A stretch of 64,000 nucleotides of DNA from Eublepharis macularius (taxonomy: Eukaryota > Chordata > Lepidosauria > Squamata > Eublepharidae). Below the pieces are notes generated by a model. That model searched no databases, was not told where the DNA came from, and worked only from the letters and a program-made list of their open reading frames with translations. Of the stretch, positions 23,134-33,434 are shown one piece after another (the stretch's first letter is position 1; the number at the start of each line of letters is the position of its first letter). The DNA lies in contig NC_072801.1 of assembly GCF_028583425.1 (NCBI RefSeq), forward strand, positions 63,627,766 to 63,691,765. Direction: 5' to 3'. The translations under genes and the position numbers were made by a program.

Positions 23134-23823
23134 GAACATGGGACAGTAGAGACCCCCTTACCTCTGCAGGAGTATACTGTATACCCTGCAGCTGTGGACA
23201 ACTTTACATCGGGGCCACAAAGCGTAGCATCCAGACAAGAATAAAAGAACATGAAAGACACTGCAGACTTGGACAACCCGAAAAATCAGCAGTGGCTGAA
23301 CATAGCCTAAGTCAAACAGGGCACAGTATCTTATTCCAGGACACCAAAATACTGGACAACACTTCCAACTACTTTGTCAGACTGCACAGGGAAGCCATTG
23401 AAATTCACAAGCATAAGCAAAACTTCAACAGGAAAGAAGAAACCTTAAGAATGAACAGAGCATGGTTTCCAGTTCTGAAAAACACCAGGCTAACAAAACA
23501 CTCTATACCCTACAATAGCCCTGCAGAGAAGATTAGCACATCAAGCACCAATCCATATGCAAAAGAACCTCCTCAGGATACAGTGAAGCCTCCCGCCATT
23601 AGCATTCCACACCCTGGGAAACTCTTACAGGATGACTCAGCTCAACCCCACCCCTCCTGAGTAGATATAAATGACCTGCCAACATCTTTTCCACACTGTG
23701 ACACTGAGAGATCTCTGTCTTTTGGTGCTACACCTCTGAAGATGCCAGCCACAGCTGCTGGTGAAACGTCAGGAACTACAATGCCAAGACCACGGCAATA
23801 CAGCCCGGAAAACCCACAACAAC
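23134..23823 (+). mobile_element. Penelope-like element, GIY-YIG endonuclease and 3' end
   Basis: The plus strand encodes GVYCIPCSCGQLYIG, the GIY-YIG nuclease core, then KRSIQTRIKEHERHCRLGQ and a C-terminal region ending near 23660. The noncoding 3' end holds a hammerhead-like fold (23736-23770) and ends GGAAAACCCACAACAACC. A frame change lies between the nuclease core and the long following frame (23292-23660). Confidence 0.88.
23736..23770 (+). ncRNA. Hammerhead ribozyme-like motif in Penelope 3' region
   Basis: The core CTGAAGA (23736-23742) is followed by a 6-bp stem GCCAGC/GCTGGT, then GAAA and C-GTC (23763-23770). Stem I can form from CCT just before and AGG just after. One extra T lies between the core and stem II, so activity is uncertain. 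Penelope-like elements are known to carry hammerheads. Confidence 0.5.
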
Positions 23824-23834
23824 CATCGACATTG

Positions 23835-24030
23835 AAAAGGCTTACCATGTTGTTTGCGTAAAATACAAACAGTAGAGGTGCAAGAAGGCAGCCCTGTCTG
23901 ACTCCCTTCAGAGTATTAATGGGTTCTGTGAGGCGGGCCATTTTGCTGCATTTAACTCTAAGAGAAGTATGGGTGTAAAGACAGTGAATTAAAAATAAGA
24001 GCCTTTTGTCAATGGAAGATGCCTCCACCT
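23835..24030 (-). mobile_element. LINE reverse transcriptase fragment, clade uncertain
   Basis: The minus strand encodes GVRQGCLLAPLLFVFYANN, an RT palm motif not matching the CR1, L2 or L1 pieces nearby. A Penelope end adjoins it. Confidence 0.6.
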
Positions 24031-24059
24031 GGGATCCCTATATAAGGTGAAATCAGGAT

Positions 24060-24640
24060 GTCTGTCTCTGATCCCCCCCCTTATTTTTGCTACATGTTTC
24101 TGACAAATATTTGACCTATCCGCATTGAACTTTATTTGCCACGCAGTTGTCCACTGACCCAGTTTAGAGACGTTCTCCTGTAGCTCTTCACAGTTGGCCT
24201 TGGTTTTCAGCACCCTGAATAGTTTGGTATCATCTGCAAACATGGCTATTGCACCACTCAGCCTCAATTCCAAATCATTTGTGAACAAATTACATGGCAC
24301 TGGACCCAATACCAATACTTGTGGGACCTCTCTGCTCACTTCCCTTCATTGTGAGAATTGTCCTTTTATTCCTGCTCTCTTCTTCTTGCCATTTAACCAA
24401 CTTTTCATCTATGAGAGGGCCAGTCCTGTTATGCCATGATTGTTAAGCTTTCTCAGGAGTCTTTGGTAAGGTACCTTATCAGAAGCCTTTTTGAAAACCC
24501 AAATATATGATGTCTACTGGATCGCTCTTATTCACATTCTTGTTGACCTGCTCAAAGAACTCCTAGAGATTGGTGAGGCTGGACTTTCCTTTGAAGAAGC
24601 CATGTTGCTTTTACCACAGAAGGCTTTGTCCCTCACATGT
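24060..24640 (-). mobile_element. CR1-type LINE fragment (reverse transcriptase)
   Basis: The minus strand encodes EVPQVLVLGPVPCNLFTNDL, then MFADDTKLFRVLKTKANCEE and LGQWTTAWQIKFNADR. These are the RT palm and thumb of the CR1 clade. Decayed. Confidence 0.8.
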
Positions 24641-24704
24641 GCTTAATAATTCTTTGAGTCCGCACCCACTGAATCTACAGACATCATGGTTTCAAGCAGG
24701 AAAA

Positions 24705-24955
24705 TTTTAACAACAGCAGCAGCAGCAGCAATAACTGTGTTTATATACCACTCTTCTAGACAGATTAGTGCCTCACCCAGAGCGATGAACAAGTTAGTGT
24801 TATTATTATCCCTGCAATACAGCTGGGAAGCCGGGGCTGAGAGGAGTGGCTTACCCAAGGCCACCTACTGAGCTCATGGCAGTAGTGGGATTCGAACCAG
24901 TGGAGCGCTGATTCGCAGCTGAACCACTTAACCACTGTGTTACAGCAGCTCATAG
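24705..24955 (-). mobile_element. CORE/MIR-type SINE with (CAG)n tail
   Basis: The reverse-strand tail is ATATACCACTCTTCTAGACAG, followed by the CORE segment around CCCAAGGCCACCTACTGAG and the tRNA-like B box (GGGATTCGAACCAG, reverse). A short CAG repeat sits at its 3' tail. Absent from copy B. Confidence 0.8.
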
Positions 24956-25888
24956 AGGAGTAGTTGTGTGTTCATCTGTTGTAGTAAAATAAAATAAAAG
25001 TTCAGTGGTACCTTGAAAAATTAACAACGGAATCAATGAATACAAATTTGAAGTAAGAAACTGCAGCATTCAGAAATCAGTGTGTGTGTGTGTGGGGATA
25101 TTTTAACTGTAGTAACTGCTACAGATTTGAAAGCCATCTTTCTACCAACCCCCCCCCCTTTACAAGGGAATATATAATACAAAAGTGCTGAATTAGAACA
25201 CATCAAAAAATTAAACGTTATCTGTCATCTTTTTTTTTTTTGAAAATTTTTTTATTGGGTTAGAATATTGTTATTTTTACATTACATTCAATTTCCCCCA
25301 AATTTTTCATTTCTAACCCCCTCCCTTTCCCCCCCTTTTGTAGACTTCCAACAGCTTTCCCACCCTTTGTCCCTTTTCCCTTACTTCTATTAAATTCCTC
25401 TGTCTAAAACAGATATACATTCTCCATTATATTAAGCAGTACCTCTTTAACTACTTTTCTTATTATACACCCAAACTGTACGTCTTTGGATAAACAATTT
25501 ATCCCATTTTCCAATTTTGAATATTTCTATATATCATAAACCTATATATCATAAACCATAAAAATTTCCCACATTTAAATTTGTTCTCTATATATTACTC
25601 ATTTCAGCATTTTATGGCAATTCTATATAGCTCATCACATAATCAATCAATTTGACTCTTCTATACATTCAGTTTGGTGCATATAAATCTTATCAAAGAA
25701 AGAAAATATTGTTAGTTACTCAATCCTCATGTTTAAACCTTATCATTAATTATTCTCTATCAATGTTCTATCAATTAACCTATATATATCTATATATATA
25801 TCAATCTGTTAATCTAACTGCTTATAAATTCACATTTCTCTTCCTCCCCCGGTAAAGTCACCCCTCTCTTTCATACTTTTATTATACT

Positions 25889-28800
25889 TCAGTAGTTCTC
25901 AAACTGCCACAGTTTTCCTCCCACCTCCCATTTCTTCTCCAGATATTGTTTCAGCTTCTCCCAGTCTGTGTTAAACTGCCCTGAGTCCAGATCCCTCAGT
26001 TTTCTTGTCATCTTATCCATTTCCGCCATGTACAGCAATTTGTAGATCCAATCTTCAATAGTTGGCACTTCTTGTACTTTCCATTTTTGCGCATACAAAA
26101 GTCTAGCTGCTGCTGTCATGTAAAATATCAACGTCCTGTGTTGGGCTGGAATTCCCTCCATTCCCAAGTTCAGTAGCAGGAGTTCTGGGTTCTTATTAAT
26201 TTGAAATTGTAAAATTTCACTCATTTCTCTTATTATTTCCCCCCAGTACTGCCTGGCTACCTCACACGACCACCACATATGATAGAGGGAGCCCTCATGC
26301 TTCTTACATTTCCAGCATTTATTAGAAGTATTCAAATTCCCTAGCGCAATCTTCTTTGGTGTCATGTACCAACGATAGATCATTTTATAAATATTCTCTT
26401 TAATATTAGTACATGTCGTTATCTTCATTGTAGTTTTCCACAAGTATTCCCATGCCTCCATTGTTATTTCTTTGTTAAAATTTATAGCCCATTTCACCAT
26501 TTGTGTTTTAACTGTCTCATCCTCGGTATACCATTTCAACAGTACTTGGTATACCTTGGATATTCTTTTCTTGTCTTCTTTAAGAAGGGTCTGCTCTAGT
26601 TCCGAATTCTCTGTTCGTATGCCCCCCTTTGCAGAGTCCGAATTGTATAAGTCTCTAATCTGTCTATACTGGAACCAATCATAGTTAGGTGATAGTTCCT
26701 CTTGCGTCTTTATTCTAAGTTTAGATACTTCAGTTTTAGTTATTTCTTTGTACGTTAAACATTGTTGTTCATTATCAACAGCTCTCGGATCTATCACCTC
26801 ATATGGAACCACCCACAAGGGGGTTCCTTCTTGTAGGTAAATTCTATACTTCTTCCAGATTGTATATAAACTTCTCCTTACAAAATGATGCAGGAACATC
26901 GAGTTGACCTTTACTTTGTCATGCCATAGGTATGCGTGCCATCCAAAAAATTTTTTGTATCTCTCTAGGGCTAGTAGTTTCTTATTCTTTAATGTCATCC
27001 ACTCTTTTAACCAAACTAGGCAGATTGCATCGTGATAAAGTCTCAGGTTGGGCAGTTGCATTCCGCCTCTTTCCTTTGCATCTTGTAAAACTTTTACTTT
27101 CACTCGAGGCTTCTTGCCTGCCCAAACAAAATCTGATATTTTCCTCTGCCATTTTTCAAATTGTTTAGAGTCTCTGATGATTGGTATTGTCTGTAGCAAA
27201 AACATTACTCTTGGTAACACATTCATCTTAACTGCTGCAATCCTGCCCAACCATGACAAGTTTAATCTATTCCACTTGATCAAGTCTCTCTCTATCTGAG
27301 TCCATAATTTTTCATAATTATTCTTGAACAAATCTATATTTTTTGCAGTCAGCTCAACTCCCAAGTATTTCACCTTACTAGTTACTTCACAATCCGTTGT
27401 TTCCATTAACAATTGTTGTTTCTGCTTAGTCATGTTTTTGCATAATATCTTTGACTTCTTTTTGTTAATGAAGAAACCTGCCAAGTCTCCAAACTCCTTG
27501 ATCTTATCTATCACTTTTGGCATGTTCTCCAGTGGGTCTTCTACAATTAGCATTATGTCATCTGCAAATGCTCTGACCTTATATGAATAGTCCTTTATTT
27601 TTATTCCTCGTATTTCCTCATCTTGTCGTATTTGTATCATCAGAATCTCCAATACTAAAATGAACAACAATGGAGATAACGGGCAACCTTGTCTCGTTCC
27701 TTTACTAATCGTCAATTTCTTGGTCAATTCATCATTCACTACAATTGCTGCAGTCTGGTCTCTATAAATTTCCTTAATTGCTCTGACAAATCTTTCTCCC
27801 AGTTGTAGCTTTTCCATAGTGGCAAACATAAAGTCCCAGTTTAAATTGTCAAACGCTTTTTCAGCATCTACAAAGAAGAAACCAACCTCTTTGTCACAAC
27901 GCTTGTCATAATATTCAATAGCATTAATCACTGTCCTTAAGTTGTCTCTTATTTGTCTGTCTGGCAAAAAGCCTGCTTGTTCCTCCTCTATGACTTCCGA
28001 GAGCCACCCCTTCAATCTCTCCGCCAATATCTTCGCAAAAATTTTATAGTCATTGTTAAGTAGTGATATAGGTCTGTAATTTTTCACGTTGGTCAGGTCT
28101 TGGCCCTCTTTTGGGATCAATGATATATTCGCTTCACTCCAAGTATCTGGAATCCTTTGATCCCTAAAAACTCCATTCATCACCTCTTTTAGGAATGGTG
28201 CCAGTTCATTGGCCATTGTCTTATAAAATTTAGCCGTAAGTCCATCTGGCCCTGGCGCCTTTCCTAGATTTGCGGATTGTATTGCCTTGCTTATTTCCTC
28301 GTCAGTTACTTCACTGTTCAACTTATTTCTCCAAGCTTCCGAGATTTCTGGAAGTTTGGTTTTCTCCAGATATGATGCTATTGATTCTTTGTTTACTTCT
28401 TTTTTGTTATACAGCTTAGCATAAAATTTATAAAAGGCTCTACTAATGGTAGTCTGCTCCAAGTACGTTTTATTTTCTTCACAGATTTTATTTATTATTT
28501 TCTTTTCCCTTTTCTTCTTCAATTGCCATGCCAAATATTTCCCAGGTTTATTAGCACCCTCAAACACTTTTTGATTCAGTCTTTTAAGGTTCCACTCCAA
28601 TTCTTTATTACTCATTGCTGTTAGCTGTTCTTGAAGAATTTTAATTTCCTGGTATATTTTCTTTTTCCCTGGTCTCTTTTTTAACTGTGTTTCTTTGGCT
28701 TTTATTTTCTCCTCAATCTCTTGTCTTTTCTCCTCTTTCTTTTTTCTTGCTCTGCCATTTAAGTCCATTAGTATGCCCCTTACAACCGCCTTGTACGCAT

Positions 28801-29650
28801 CCCAAACTTTGTTGGTTGGTACTTCTTTATTCACGTTGTACTGTATAAAAAACTTTGTCTCTCTTCTCAGTATTTCCATATTCTCTCTTTCCTGTAACAA
28901 GTCCTCATTTATTCTCCAGGCTTTCCTTTTTCTCCTTTTTCCAAATTTCCACATAATTGGGTTGTGATCTGAGCCTACCATCGGCATTATTTCTACCTCC
29001 TTAGTCCATAACGCTAAGTCTTTTGAGGCCCAGATCATATCGATTCTTGATAGTGTAAAATGCCTTGCAGAATAAAAAGTAAACTGTCTAGTTTTAGGAT
29101 ATTCTCTCCTCCATACATCTTCGAGAGTCTCTTGTTGAATCAACTCAAAAAAGAGCTTTGGCAATAGTCCTCTTTTCTTTTGTGCTGTTGTAGTCTTTTT
29201 GTCTAGTTCCAAATCTGTCACTCCATTGAAGTCTCCAGCAAGAATTATCTGGTCATATGCAAGATCGTCTAAGTGCTTCCTTAAATCCTCAAAGAAGCTT
29301 TCCTTTGCACCGTTAGGTGCATAAAGTCCGACTACCAACACTCTCTTTAAATTCCAATTACATTCCACTGCTACAAATCTAGCTTCTACATCTCTCATAA
29401 CAAATTTTGGCTGCAGCTCCTCTTTTATGTACAACACCACTCCTCTTTTTTTATTGTTGGAGGCCGCTACAAATTCTTTGCCCAATTTTCCAGATTTTAA
29501 ATATTTTACATCCTGTTTTCTGATGTGGGTCTCTTGCAAACAAACAATATCACATTTTTGTTTTAGTAGCCAATGAAAAATATTTTTCCTCTTATTCGGT
29601 GAGTTTAGTCCATTTACATTCCAAGATAATACTTTACACTCCATATTCAT
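25889..29650 (-). CDS. L1 ORF2 protein (endonuclease and reverse transcriptase), copy A
   Basis: A 1253-aa uninterrupted ORF2p. Residues about 1-235 are an APE-type endonuclease: LSWNVNGLNSPNKR near the start, the LQETHI motif and a C-terminal SDHNPIMW. The reverse transcriptase follows, with NYRPISLLN near 523, RQGCPLSPLLF in the palm and the catalytic FADD near 696. A cysteine-rich C-terminal motif, CWKCKKHEGSLYHMWWSC, lies near 1110-1130. This matches the L1 clade (EN, RT and Cys domain) rather than CR1 or L2. The protein nicks target DNA and primes reverse transcription from the nick. The initiator ATG overlaps the ORF1 stop by 4 bases, so translation may rely on termination-reinitiation. 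No stop or frameshift is visible. Confidence 0.95.
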   Translation of the reverse strand: MNMECKVLSWNVNGLNSPNKRKNIFHWLLKQKCDIVCLQETHIRKQDVKYLKSGKLGKEFVAASNNKKRGVVLYIKEELQPKFVMRDVEARFVAVECNWNLKRVLVVGLYAPNGAKESFFEDLRKHLDDLAYDQIILAGDFNGVTDLELDKKTTTAQKKRGLLPKLFFELIQQETLEDVWRREYPKTRQFTFYSARHFTLSRIDMIWASKDLALWTKEVEIMPMVGSDHNPIMWKFGKRRKRKAWRINEDLLQERENMEILRRETKFFIQYNVNKEVPTNKVWDAYKAVVRGILMDLNGRARKKKEEKRQEIEEKIKAKETQLKKRPGKKKIYQEIKILQEQLTAMSNKELEWNLKRLNQKVFEGANKPGKYLAWQLKKKREKKIINKICEENKTYLEQTTISRAFYKFYAKLYNKKEVNKESIASYLEKTKLPEISEAWRNKLNSEVTDEEISKAIQSANLGKAPGPDGLTAKFYKTMANELAPFLKEVMNGVFRDQRIPDTWSEANISLIPKEGQDLTNVKNYRPISLLNNDYKIFAKILAERLKGWLSEVIEEEQAGFLPDRQIRDNLRTVINAIEYYDKRCDKEVGFFFVDAEKAFDNLNWDFMFATMEKLQLGERFVRAIKEIYRDQTAAIVVNDELTKKLTISKGTRQGCPLSPLLFILVLEILMIQIRQDEEIRGIKIKDYSYKVRAFADDIMLIVEDPLENMPKVIDKIKEFGDLAGFFINKKKSKILCKNMTKQKQQLLMETTDCEVTSKVKYLGVELTAKNIDLFKNNYEKLWTQIERDLIKWNRLNLSWLGRIAAVKMNVLPRVMFLLQTIPIIRDSKQFEKWQRKISDFVWAGKKPRVKVKVLQDAKERGGMQLPNLRLYHDAICLVWLKEWMTLKNKKLLALERYKKFFGWHAYLWHDKVKVNSMFLHHFVRRSLYTIWKKYRIYLQEGTPLWVVPYEVIDPRAVDNEQQCLTYKEITKTEVSKLRIKTQEELSPNYDWFQYRQIRDLYNSDSAKGGIRTENSELEQTLLKEDKKRISKVYQVLLKWYTEDETVKTQMVKWAINFNKEITMEAWEYLWKTTMKITTCTNIKENIYKMIYRWYMTPKKIALGNLNTSNKCWKCKKHEGSLYHMWWSCEVARQYWGEIIREMSEILQFQINKNPELLLLNLGMEGIPAQHRTLIFYMTAAARLLYAQKWKVQEVPTIEDWIYKLLYMAEMDKMTRKLRDLDSGQFNTDWEKLKQYLEKKWEVGGKLWQFENY

Positions 29651-30444
29651 AGTTTTGTTGGTAAGTCTTTTTCATTGTCCTTAATAAATCGCTCCATCTC
29701 TCGCTCAGATCTGATGCGTTTTTTTGCCCCTCCAAACTCAAAGGACACTCCTTCCGGTAGCTCCCATCTGTACCTGATATTCATGTCCTTCAAAGTCTGA
29801 ATTAGCACTTTATATTTTTTCCGGTCCAATAACACTGATCTGGGCAGTTCCTTCATTATAATGATCGTCTTGCCATCAATCTCCAATGGATCTTGAAACT
29901 GTTTTGTCACAATCCTCTCTTTCATGTTTCTAGTTGTAAACTGCACAATCACATCTCTTGGTAATTTCCTCTGGGTTGCAATTCTCGAGTTCACACGGTA
30001 CGCCACATCTAGGATAGCCACAACTTCCTCCTCCTCTTTCCCCAGGTATTCAGCCAACACCTCAGTCATCTGTTCTTGCGCTGACTTCCCTTCCACTTCT
30101 GGCAGACCACGAAAACGAAGCTGCTTCTCCATGTGTTTAGTTTCTGCAACTGACATCCTCCCCTTCACCAATCTCATCTCTGTTTGTTGCGTGTCTATTA
30201 AATTCTCCATCGCGTCTTCTACTGTTTTAACTCTCTGCTGCGTTCCTTGTAGTTCACTACTAATCGTTTCCATACCTTTTTTCACTTCTGACAGCTCCGA
30301 CTTTACTGTCTGTGTAACCTCTTTAACCTCTTTAATAAGCTCCAACTTCGTGTCCTTAAGTTCTTTAATCATATCTACAAGTTTTTTGTCCAAATTTTTA
30401 TCCAGATTTTCTATTGCCGATTGCCACTCTTTTTTCGACATCAT
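29647..30444 (-). CDS. L1 ORF1 protein (RNA-binding coiled-coil), copy A
   Basis: This is a 265-aa L1 ORF1p. Residues from about 10 to 110 are rich in K, E, L and V and look like a long coiled coil, the trimerisation region in this family. From about residue 113 (LRFRGLPEVEGKS) the sequence matches the Transposase_22/L1 ORF1p RRM domain, followed by the basic C-terminal domain. In L1 biology this protein coats the element RNA and acts as a chaperone. Two methionines open the frame; the second, MSKKEW, is shared with L1-B and is the likelier start. The stop TGA overlaps the ORF2 start as ATGA (29647-29650), unlike mammalian L1s, which have a spacer between the ORFs. Confidence 0.92.
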   Translation of the reverse strand: MMSKKEWQSAIENLDKNLDKKLVDMIKELKDTKLELIKEVKEVTQTVKSELSEVKKGMETISSELQGTQQRVKTVEDAMENLIDTQQTEMRLVKGRMSVAETKHMEKQLRFRGLPEVEGKSAQEQMTEVLAEYLGKEEEEVVAILDVAYRVNSRIATQRKLPRDVIVQFTTRNMKERIVTKQFQDPLEIDGKTIIIMKELPRSVLLDRKKYKVLIQTLKDMNIRYRWELPEGVSFEFGGAKKRIRSEREMERFIKDNEKDLPTKL

Positions 30445-31351
30445 GGGGCTTGCTTTAGCTCGCTCCCACGAATCTGCTCTCTTCCTTAACTCCGTGGCGT
30501 ATAATTAAACGTTTTTCTTTTTTCAAATGTCCCAATCTTTACCAAAATTAAGTTTTAAAGTGTCCAAAATGTCGGGCGTCTTTTCTCTATGGTTTCTCTG
30601 TGTTGTTGTAATCCAAAATGGCCTACTTCCTCTTCCGCTGAAGCCGCGACCCTTCCCCTTTCAAAAATGGCAATTCCCTGCTTCCTGTCCTTCGGCAAGG
30701 GCCGCTTCTCTCCAGCCACTCTATTGTTGTTACGCACTTCCTGTCTCCCGTCTTCCCACAGCAGGTCTCGCGATGGTGTCTTTTTCCCACAGCTCCAAAA
30801 CCACAGGTATTCAAAACAATAGTCCGATTTCTGTAATAACTTCTTTAAACTTAGTCTCTTTTAAAATACGACTCCTGCCGAGTCTTCACCTCCTTTTCAC
30901 TAGTCTGTTGCAGTTTAAAAATCTACTTTCTTTCCTCTCTGTTTTTGTCAATCTGTCCCGTTTCAAAAGATAGCGATCTTTACCTTCTCTTCACTTTTCT
31001 CGGGTTGTAATCACTGTTTCGATCTTAAATTCTCCTCTCAGCTTCCTTCCCCAATCGAAGCTTGGGTATGTAGGTCTTATGCCAGCCGAATTGGCCCCAA
31101 AACTGCCGCAGAGATTATAGCCGACCCGTCGCAAGGTGGGACCTCAAGGATCGGGGGGAGACTCGTTGGGTAGAGCCCCCCCTCCTCCGAGATCTAACTC
31201 ACCCTAGGGTCTTGAGCGTTCTTTGCCTGCTCCCCGCCTGAGAGCAGTCGGCCGCGGGCTATTTTCACCCCTCCGGCCGGTTAAAACGGCAGTCCGGTCA
31301 GCTCCGCGAATGGAGCTGCGTTAGACCTCCATAAATCCCAAACCGGAAGTC
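30445..31351 (-). promoter_or_regulatory. L1-A 5' UTR with internal promoter
   Basis: About 900 bases between the 5' target-site repeat and ORF1. The first 300 bases on the element strand (31351-31050) are GC-rich with many CpGs, as is usual for L1 internal pol II promoters. It lies entirely inside the L1, so it is not a host CpG island. Confidence 0.75.
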
Positions 31352-31840
31352 AAACGTTATCTGTCATCTTAAACTGATTTCCTTACCCACCTATTAGCTC
31401 TACAGGAGACACTTTTTAGAAACTTAAATTGGCTGTTCCTTACTTGTTTTTATCATACTGTCAACTTGTATTTATACCAGGTAAGTTTTCTTAAACTTCA
31501 AAATCCTTTTTCCTCATCCTCCTGCTTTATTACTTTGTTTGTATTTCTCCTGCTTTATTACTTTGTTTGTATTTCTCTTGCGTTATTACTTTGTTTGCTG
31601 GAACCTCTCTCATCATCCATTATATGTACTGACTACTAATTCTGTTTCAGTTCCTTATACTATGAATTACACATGCAAGATTTAAGATGGAATTCACATC
31701 AAATCTCTCTCTGATTCAATGCCTTCTCTCACCCCTTCTGTAATTTTCTCTCTAAGTATTTCTTCACAGATATGAAGAAGTAAGCTCTGACTCACAAAAG
31801 CTCATAGCGAAATAAATTTTGTTAAGGTTCTACTGGACTT

Positions 31841-32153
31841 CTATGAGCCCTGTGGAGCAGAGTGGTAAGCGGCAGTACTGCAGCCCAAGCTCTGCTCACA
31901 CGACCTGAGTTCGATCCCAGCGGAAGCTGGGTTCAGGTAGCCGGCTCAAGATTGACAGCCTTCCATCCTTCCGAGGTTGGTAAAATGAGTACCCAGTTTC
32001 CTGGGGGTAAAATGTAGATGACTGGGGCAAGTGATAGCAACCCCCCTCCCCCCCGTAAAAAGTCTGCCAAGAAAATGTCGTGATGCGACGTCCCCCCATG
32101 GATCAGTAATGACTCGGTGCTTGCACAGGGGATTACCCTTACTTATCTTTACT
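31841..32153 (+). mobile_element. Sauria SINE (tRNA-derived, Bov-B-type tail)
   Basis: The tRNA-like head (GTGGAGCAGAGTGGTAAGC, then GAGTTCGATCCC as B box) is followed by the typical body (CCTTCCGAGGTTGGTAAAATG) and the 3' part with GTCGTGATGCGACGTCCCCC. Target-site duplications TACTGGACTT lie at 31831-31840 and 32154-32163. The family is specific to squamates. The empty site is present in duplication copy B. Confidence 0.93.
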
Positions 32154-32269
32154 TACTGGACTTTTATTATATTTCATCAGAAAAGTCTCGCTTGTTCACT
32201 GCAAAAGGCCAGGTAAGCTGTTAAGGGGAATGTCTTTCAGGTACTAAGAACCTAAACTGTCTAGGCTTG

Positions 32270-32450
32270 AGAGGTCAACATCAGAAACTGACTGGAAGCC
32301 AGTGCGGTGGAAAACCAGTGGTGTTCTGTGTTCGTGGCAGACCCTGACCTGGACTCTAGCTGTGGCATTGATTGTTATTTCAAGTTTCTGTATCATCTTC
32401 GAGGGCAGCTCTGCACAGAAGACATTACAGAAGTCTTAACTCAGATGTTA
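32270..32450 (-). mobile_element. L2-type LINE fragment (copy A); counterpart at 47090-47275
   Basis: GGAAGCCAGTGCGG, GGCAGCTCTGCACAGAAGAC and CATTACAGAAGTC resemble the antisense L2 region seen at 37800-38000. Present in both duplication copies. Confidence 0.55.
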
Positions 32451-32513
32451 CTGAGGCATGTTTGAAACCTGCTGGTTGAAACAGAAATCAAGTGACACCT
32501 TTAAGGCCAACTG

Positions 32514-32665
32514 AGGCTGATTCTGCACACGTTGGATAATGCACTTCCTATCCTCTTTATAGATCATTTGGAACGGATTTTTTTGTGTGTGGAACAAAAA
32601 ATCCACCTCAAGCAATTGATAAAGTGCATTGAAAGTGCATTATCCAACGTGTGCGGAATCAGCCT
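32514..32665. mobile_element. 152-bp palindromic MITE (AGGCTGATTC family), copy A
   Basis: Ends AGGCTGATTCTGCACACG and reverse complement; target duplication CTG (32511-32513, 32666-32668). Shared with copy B, so older than the duplication. Confidence 0.82.
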
Positions 32666-33434
32666 CTGTTTATTCCAGCATAAGCTTTCATGAGTCAGAG
32701 CCCAGATGCATGCGATGCCCATGTTGACGTGGCAGGTGTCTAGTACGACAGCTTATGTTGTTTTATAGCATTTGGTCAGCAGATATTTATTTGCCATTCA
32801 TTTGCCATTCATTTTTTTTAAATATTGATATTCGATACCTTTGGTAAACAGACAAAAGTATGCAAAGCAGGCCCTGCCCTGAAGTTTCTAAGAGATCAGA
32901 AACACAGAGGTGGGGGATAAAAGGATAGAGGAGGAAGTTGACTTTTAATATAAATGAGTGTTTTTAAATAGGTGTCATTTTAAACATTTTATCTGAAGGA
33001 GGCAAGCGGACATTAGAAGGTAAGGTGTTCCTTTGCTATTCTGGCTGTGGGGAAGAAAGGACATTGCCAGAGAATTTTTTTTAAATATATAATTTAGAGT
33101 TTGTGGAAGACAAGGGTACCAGTTCAGAGGAGAGTGAAAAAAGTATGAAAGTACAGAGGCAGAAAATAAATAGGTGACAATGTCTGGAAGTCATTTTATA
33201 TTAAAGAGGGAGCTTGTGTCCATCAAAGAAAACGACTGTGAACAAAGTGTGATGTTATTTACCTCTGTGTCATGAAAAGCTTCAGTTGCCCATTTAAACA
33301 TATTAAGCCTCTATTCAAGAAACAGAAACTATTTCTGCAGGCTTGTTACCAATACCAAACTTATCTGGGAAAGAGAAGTGTGGGTTTAGGACTACAATTA
33401 CCTGATGACTTCCCTGTGAAATTTTCTTTCTAGG

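Larger units (their letters stand above)
25232..31351 (-). mobile_element. Full-length L1 LINE (L1-A) with both ORFs open
   Basis: The element is about 6.1 kb, on the minus strand. It is flanked by identical 19-bp target-site duplications AAACGTTATCTGTCATCTT (25213-25231 and 31352-31370). The 3' end is at the left: a T run (poly-A tail on the element strand) with AATAAA just upstream of it. In element order it has a GC- and CpG-rich 5' UTR (31351-30445), ORF1, ORF2 overlapping ORF1 by 4 bases, and a 3' UTR of about 650 bases. The empty site survives in duplication copy B at about 46575, so the insertion is younger than the duplication. Complete ORFs, perfect target-site repeats and a full-length 5' end suggest a recently active source-type copy. 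Confidence 0.95.

Noticed and set aside
29924-30508. 194-codon plus-strand frame
   Set aside because: Antisense shadow of L1-A ORF1; the same occurs at 57800-58324 over L1-B.
31050-31351. Host CpG island or promoter of ZG16
   Set aside because: It lies inside the L1 target repeats and is the L1 5' UTR; ZG16 is on the other strand.
31845-31930. tRNA gene
   Set aside because: The tRNA-like boxes belong to the Sauria SINE head; no full cloverleaf.
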